Positions 4,378 to 7,710 of a DNA stretch of 7,710 nucleotides are shown piece by piece; positions within the stretch are counted from its first letter, which is position 1, and each line of letters begins with the position of its first letter. Below the pieces are notes generated by a model that was not told where the DNA came from, searched no databases, and worked only from the letters and a program-made list of their open reading frames with translations. Origin of the DNA: Bacillota bacterium (GTDB taxonomy: Bacteria; Bacillota; Clostridia; Oscillospirales; Acutalibacteraceae); NCBI GenBank assembly GCA_023397245.1, contig JAEWUH010000189.1, forward strand, positions 1-7,710, given 5' to 3'. The translations under genes and the position numbers were made by a program.

Positions 4378-6495
4378 ATGAATGAGAAAATCGAAAAAGT
4401 AAAATTTCCATATATCAACCGCGAGCTGAGCTGGATGGACTTTAACACCCGCGTTCTGGAGGAAGCCTTTGAAAAGGAAAACCCCATTATGGAGCGGGTG
4501 CGGTTTCTGTCCATTACTTCCTCCAATCTGGATGAATTCTTTATGGTGCGCGTCGCCGGAGTGAAAGCACAGGTCAATTCCAACTACAACGCGGAGGACC
4601 CCTCCGGCCTTACGCCGGCAAAGCTTCTTCCGATATTGGGCGAAAAAATTCATGCTTTTGCGGATAAGCAGTATTCCTGCCTGCACCGGTCGATTATGCC
4701 GGCGCTGAAACGGAATAAAATCTATTTTCTGACTCCCGGTGAAATGGATGAAGAGCAGAGAAGCTTTATCTCCGATTATTTTAACCGGGTGCTGTTTCCC
4801 GTCCTTACGCCGCTGGCGGTGGACCGGAGCAGACCGTTCCCCCTGCTCGCAAACAAAAGTCTGAATCTTGCCATCCGGCTCAAGGGCAGAGAAGAATCCT
4901 ATTTTGCCGTGGTTCAGGTTCCGTCCATCCTCTCGCGCTTTCTGCAGGTTCCGTCCGAGGAAGGCAGCGCTTTCGTGCTGCTGGAGGATGTGATTATTTA
5001 CAAGCTCGACGAGCTGTTTGAGCGAAACGATATCCGTGCTGCGTGTCCGTTCCGTATGACGCGCAACGCAGACCTGGAAATCGACGAGGAGTCGGAGGAT
5101 TTACTGATCGAAATACAGAAATCGATAAAAAAACGAAAGCGCGGAAAGCCCGTGCGCCTTGAGCTGCTGCAGAAATGCGATCCGGAAACCCGGGGATTCC
5201 TGCTGGATATGCTGGAAATCAACGGGGACGAAGTCTATGAGGTACCCGGCCCGCTTGATTTGACCTTTCTTTCCAAATTCGCGTCGGTGCCGGAATTTGA
5301 GCCCCTGTGCTTTAAGCCTATGGCACCGGTAAACCCGCCCGCGGATTTTTTGGGCTACGACGATATTTTCGAGGCAATCCGCGAAAAGGACCGCATGGTT
5401 CATCATCCGTACGAGAGCTTCGACACCGTCGTGCAGTTCGTGCGGCAGGCAGCGGAAGATGAAAACGTACTCGCAATCAAACAGACTCTTTACCGCGTGA
5501 GCGGCCACTCCCCGATCATCGCCGCGCTGATCAAGGCGGCGGAAAACGGCAAGCAGGTTACGGTTCTGGTCGAGCTGAAAGCGCGGTTTGACGAGGAAAA
5601 CAATATTCTCTGGGCAAAAAAGCTGGAGGAAGCGGGCTGCCATGTCATCTACGGGCTGGCCGGGCTGAAAACACACTGCAAAATTCTGCTGGTCGTCCGC
5701 CGCGATGAAGACGGAATCCGCCGTTACGTACACATGGGTACCGGCAACTACAACGATTCCACTGCAAAGATTTACACCGACATCGGTATCTTTACGTGCA
5801 AGGAGCCTTACGGCACGGACGCGTCTTCCCTCTTCAACGTGCTTACGGGCTATTCCAGACCGCCGGAATACAACCGCATTGCGGTGGCGCCGCACGGGCT
5901 GAGAGCTTTTTTTGAACGCATGATCGAAAAGGAAATCGCCAACGCGAAAGAGGGGCTGCCCAGCGGCATTACGGTTAAAGTCAATTCGCTGGTCGATCCC
6001 GAAATGATCCAGCTGCTTTACAGGGCTTCCTGCGCAAAGGTGAAAACACGGCTCATCGTGCGGGGCATCTGCTGCCTGATTCCCGGACTTCCGGGAGTCA
6101 GCGAAAACATTACCGTAAACAGCATCGTGGGGCGCCAGTTGGAGCACAGCCGGATTTTCCGGTTTGAAAACGGCGGGAACCCGAAAATATACATGGGAAG
6201 CGCAGACTGGATGCAGCGCAATCTTGACCGCCGCGTGGAACTGGTATTCCCGGTGGAGGACGCGGATTTAAAGGCACGGGCGTTTCAGATCCTTGATTTG
6301 ATGCTCAGCGACAATATCAACACGCGTTTGATGCAGCCCGACACGGTCTACTGCCATATTGACAAGCGCGGCAAAGCGGCCTGCGACTGTCAGGCGGAGT
6401 TCTGGCGTCTGGCGCAGGAGGCGGTTGACGACCGGACAAAGCAGGACGAGAACAAACCGTTTAAGCCCATCCGCAGCGCGGACTTAATTAAATAA
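4378..6495 (+). CDS. ppk: Polyphosphate kinase 1 (ATP:polyphosphate phosphotransferase)
   Basis: Ppk1 reversibly transfers the ATP gamma-phosphate to a growing polyphosphate chain, with a phosphohistidine intermediate, at or near the membrane. The 705-residue protein spans the whole family architecture. The N domain has YINRELSWMDFN (12-23) and SSNLDEFFMVRVAG (48-61). The two phospholipase-D-like C domains have LKTHCKILLV (430-439), whose H433 matches autophosphorylated H435 of E. coli, YVHMGTGNYN (450-459) with H452 matching H454, and LEHSRIF (588-594) with H590 matching H592; SADWMQRNLDRR (608-619) closes the site. No key residue is missing. The ATG at 4378 was chosen because AAAGG (4362-4366) is 11 nt upstream; an in-frame GTG at 4369 would lie only 2 nt from it. 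The K-rich stretch SIKKRKRGK (249-257) is surface-like. It shares the ppx promoter. Confidence 0.97.
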   Translation: MNEKIEKVKFPYINRELSWMDFNTRVLEEAFEKENPIMERVRFLSITSSNLDEFFMVRVAGVKAQVNSNYNAEDPSGLTPAKLLPILGEKIHAFADKQYSCLHRSIMPALKRNKIYFLTPGEMDEEQRSFISDYFNRVLFPVLTPLAVDRSRPFPLLANKSLNLAIRLKGREESYFAVVQVPSILSRFLQVPSEEGSAFVLLEDVIIYKLDELFERNDIRAACPFRMTRNADLEIDEESEDLLIEIQKSIKKRKRGKPVRLELLQKCDPETRGFLLDMLEINGDEVYEVPGPLDLTFLSKFASVPEFEPLCFKPMAPVNPPADFLGYDDIFEAIREKDRMVHHPYESFDTVVQFVRQAAEDENVLAIKQTLYRVSGHSPIIAALIKAAENGKQVTVLVELKARFDEENNILWAKKLEEAGCHVIYGLAGLKTHCKILLVVRRDEDGIRRYVHMGTGNYNDSTAKIYTDIGIFTCKEPYGTDASSLFNVLTGYSRPPEYNRIAVAPHGLRAFFERMIEKEIANAKEGLPSGITVKVNSLVDPEMIQLLYRASCAKVKTRLIVRGICCLIPGLPGVSENITVNSIVGRQLEHSRIFRFENGGNPKIYMGSADWMQRNLDRRVELVFPVEDADLKARAFQILDLMLSDNINTRLMQPDTVYCHIDKRGKAACDCQAEFWRLAQEAVDDRTKQDENKPFKPIRSADLIK

Positions 6496-6497
6496 CA

Positions 6498-6526
6498 TTG
6501 CTCCCAATTTCATGGATAGATATGGA
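6498..6526 (+). promoter_or_regulatory. Weak candidate promoter between ppk and pfkA
   Basis: TTGCTC (6498-6503), a 17-bp spacer and TATGGA (6521-6526) fit a weak sigma-A promoter in the 61-bp gap. No terminator hairpin is visible in the gap, so readthrough from ppk is also possible. Confidence 0.3.
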
Positions 6527-6556
6527 AACAGATAAATTAGGAAAGAGTGTGGAAAG

Positions 6557-7633
6557 ATGAAAAGAATCGGAATTCTGACAAGCGGCGGCGACTGCCAGGG
6601 GCTGAACGCCGCAATCCGCGGCGTGGCCAAGGCCCTTTATGAAAGGTTCGGCGGCGACGTCGAGATTTTCGGTATTATTGACGGGTACCGCGGCCTGATC
6701 GAGGGCGATTACAAGCACATGAAGCAGGCGGATTTTTCCGGAATTCTCACCCTCGGCGGAACCATCCTCGGCACCTCGCGCCAGCCGTTCAAGCTGATGC
6801 GCGTAGTGGATGAGAACAGCGTGGACAAGGTTCAGGCGATGAAGGACAATTACAAAAAGATGAAGCTGGACTGCCTTGTCATTCTGGGCGGAAACGGAAC
6901 CCATAAGACGGCAAATCTTCTGAGCGAAGAGGGCCTGAATGTCGTCACGCTGCCAAAAACCATCGACAACGACATCTGGGGTACCGAGATGACCTTCGGC
7001 TTCAGCAGCGCGGTAGAGATTGCCACCAACGTCATCGACTGCATCCACACCACGGCAACCTCGCACGGGAGAGTATTCATCATTGAGGTCATGGGCCACA
7101 AGGCCGGCTGGATGACCCTTCACGCAGGAATATCCGGCGGCGCCGACGTAATCCTTCTGCCAGAAATTCCTTATGACGCGGATGCGATTGTCAAGACGCT
7201 GGACGACCGGAACAAGGAAGGCAAACGCTTTTCGATTCTGGCTGTAGCGGAGGGCGCGCTTTCCTCCGAGGAGGCAAAGCTTGGCAAGAAGGAGTTTAAA
7301 GCGGCGCGCGCACAAATGCCGTATCCCTCCATTTCCTACCGGCTTGCCAAAGAGATCGGGGAAAAGACCGGCGGAGAAATTCGCGTTACCGTTCCCGGCC
7401 ATTTCCAGCGCGGCGGCAGCCCCTGCCCCTATGACCGCTTACTGGCAACCCGTTTCGGCGCGGCGGCCGCAAGGCTGATTGCCGAGAAAAATTACGGCAA
7501 TATGGTCGCACTGCAGAACGGAGCAATCGTACCGGTTCCGCTGGGTGAGGTTGCGGGTAAGCTGAAGCTGGTTCCGCCGGACTGCGATATCATCCAGACC
7601 GCCCGCGATATCGGCATCAGCTTCGGAGATTAA
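6557..7633 (+). CDS. pfkA: 6-phosphofructokinase, mixed (group III) type
   Basis: The enzyme phosphorylates fructose 6-phosphate to fructose 1,6-bisphosphate in glycolysis. The 358-residue protein carries TSGGDCQGLN (8-17), GTSR (72-75), PKTIDND (133-139; catalytic D137), R172, M179, E232, R276 and GHFQRGG (281-287), so the sugar-phosphate site is intact by comparison with E. coli PfkA. The phosphoryl-donor loop is GGNGT (111-115): the glycine at E. coli position 104 favours ATP, while N replaces D103 and K134 replaces G124, a lysine typical of PPi-type and group III enzymes; MGHKAG (179-184) has H where E. coli has R171. I read it as ATP-using group III, with PPi use not excluded. It is longer than E. 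coli PfkA (320), as in group III. ATG at 6557 fits the family start MKRIGILTSGG; AGGAAAG (6539-6545) lies 11 nt upstream. It follows ppk by 61 bp. Confidence 0.93.
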   Translation: MKRIGILTSGGDCQGLNAAIRGVAKALYERFGGDVEIFGIIDGYRGLIEGDYKHMKQADFSGILTLGGTILGTSRQPFKLMRVVDENSVDKVQAMKDNYKKMKLDCLVILGGNGTHKTANLLSEEGLNVVTLPKTIDNDIWGTEMTFGFSSAVEIATNVIDCIHTTATSHGRVFIIEVMGHKAGWMTLHAGISGGADVILLPEIPYDADAIVKTLDDRNKEGKRFSILAVAEGALSSEEAKLGKKEFKAARAQMPYPSISYRLAKEIGEKTGGEIRVTVPGHFQRGGSPCPYDRLLATRFGAAAARLIAEKNYGNMVALQNGAIVPVPLGEVAGKLKLVPPDCDIIQTARDIGISFGD

Positions 7634-7649
7634 GAAAGAAGAATATAAA

Positions 7650-7710
7650 ATGAAAATAAAACCGAATAAACTTATAAAGATATTTGCGGTCGTCGGTACG
7701 GTTACCGGAG
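7650..7710 (+). CDS. N-terminus of a gene with signal-peptide-like start (cut by window edge)
   Basis: ATG at 7650 opens 20 codons that stay open to the window end. The N-terminus MKIKPNKLIKIFAVVGTVTG has four lysines in the first ten residues and then a hydrophobic run (IFAVVGTV), as in a signal peptide or the start of a membrane anchor. A purine-rich AAGAAAGAAG (7633-7642) precedes it at 7-nt spacing, a weak ribosome binding site. It begins 16 bp after the pfkA stop and is probably in the same transcript. Function cannot be judged. Confidence 0.5.
   Translation, partial: MKIKPNKLIKIFAVVGTVTG

Noticed and set aside
5101..6147. 348-codon minus-strand ORF
   Set aside because: Antisense shadow of ppk, made by the GC-rich codon pattern; no RBS or family resemblance.
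6488..7402. 304-codon minus-strand ORF
   Set aside because: Antisense shadow of pfkA with no recognisable motifs.

Overview
The window looks like chromosome of a Gram-positive, Clostridia-type anaerobe, probably near Oscillospiraceae/Ruminococcaceae. This is inferred from protein style, near-50% GC coding DNA next to AT-rich spacers, AGGAGG-type ribosome binding sites, strong TTGa/TATAAT promoters, and a clostridial mixed-type phosphofructokinase. I cannot name a species.

Layout. The left end (1-1693) is a minus-strand unit: asnS (asparaginyl-tRNA synthetase, TTG start behind AGGAGG) with its own promoter, followed 36 bp later by a bacteriohemerythrin gene cut by the window edge. Divergent from it is a single tRNA-Ser(GGA) gene (1813-1898) with a consensus promoter and a strong terminator.

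From 1899 to 2791 is a roughly 890-bp AT-rich spacer that is far from empty. It holds a stretch resembling the 3' half of a cobalamin riboswitch with no cobalamin gene behind it. Next comes a three-copy 10-bp tandem repeat whose units can pair with the ribosome binding site and start codon of a 22-codon ORF; that ORF encodes a nearly ideal amphipathic helix reminiscent of phenol-soluble modulins. A convergent 64-codon minus-strand gene of unknown function follows, then a terminator with a competing alternative fold, and an 11-bp direct repeat upstream of the next promoter.

The right part (2727-6495) is a polyphosphate unit on the plus strand. A Ppx/GppA-type protein with an altered second phosphate-binding motif is followed 32 bp later by a complete polyphosphate kinase (ppk). 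Then come a PfkA-type 6-phosphofructokinase with unusual nucleotide-site residues (GGNGT, PKTIDND, MGHKAG) and the first 20 codons of a gene with a signal-peptide-like N-terminus. Ppk stores ATP phosphate as polyphosphate, Ppx-family proteins hydrolyse or sense polyphosphate or (p)ppGpp, and PFK commits sugar to glycolysis, so the unit links phosphate storage with energy metabolism.

The items most worth a second look are the self-sequestering amphipathic-peptide ORF, the orphan riboswitch-like segment, the degenerate Ppx motif beside an intact Ppk, and the phosphoryl-donor question for the PFK.
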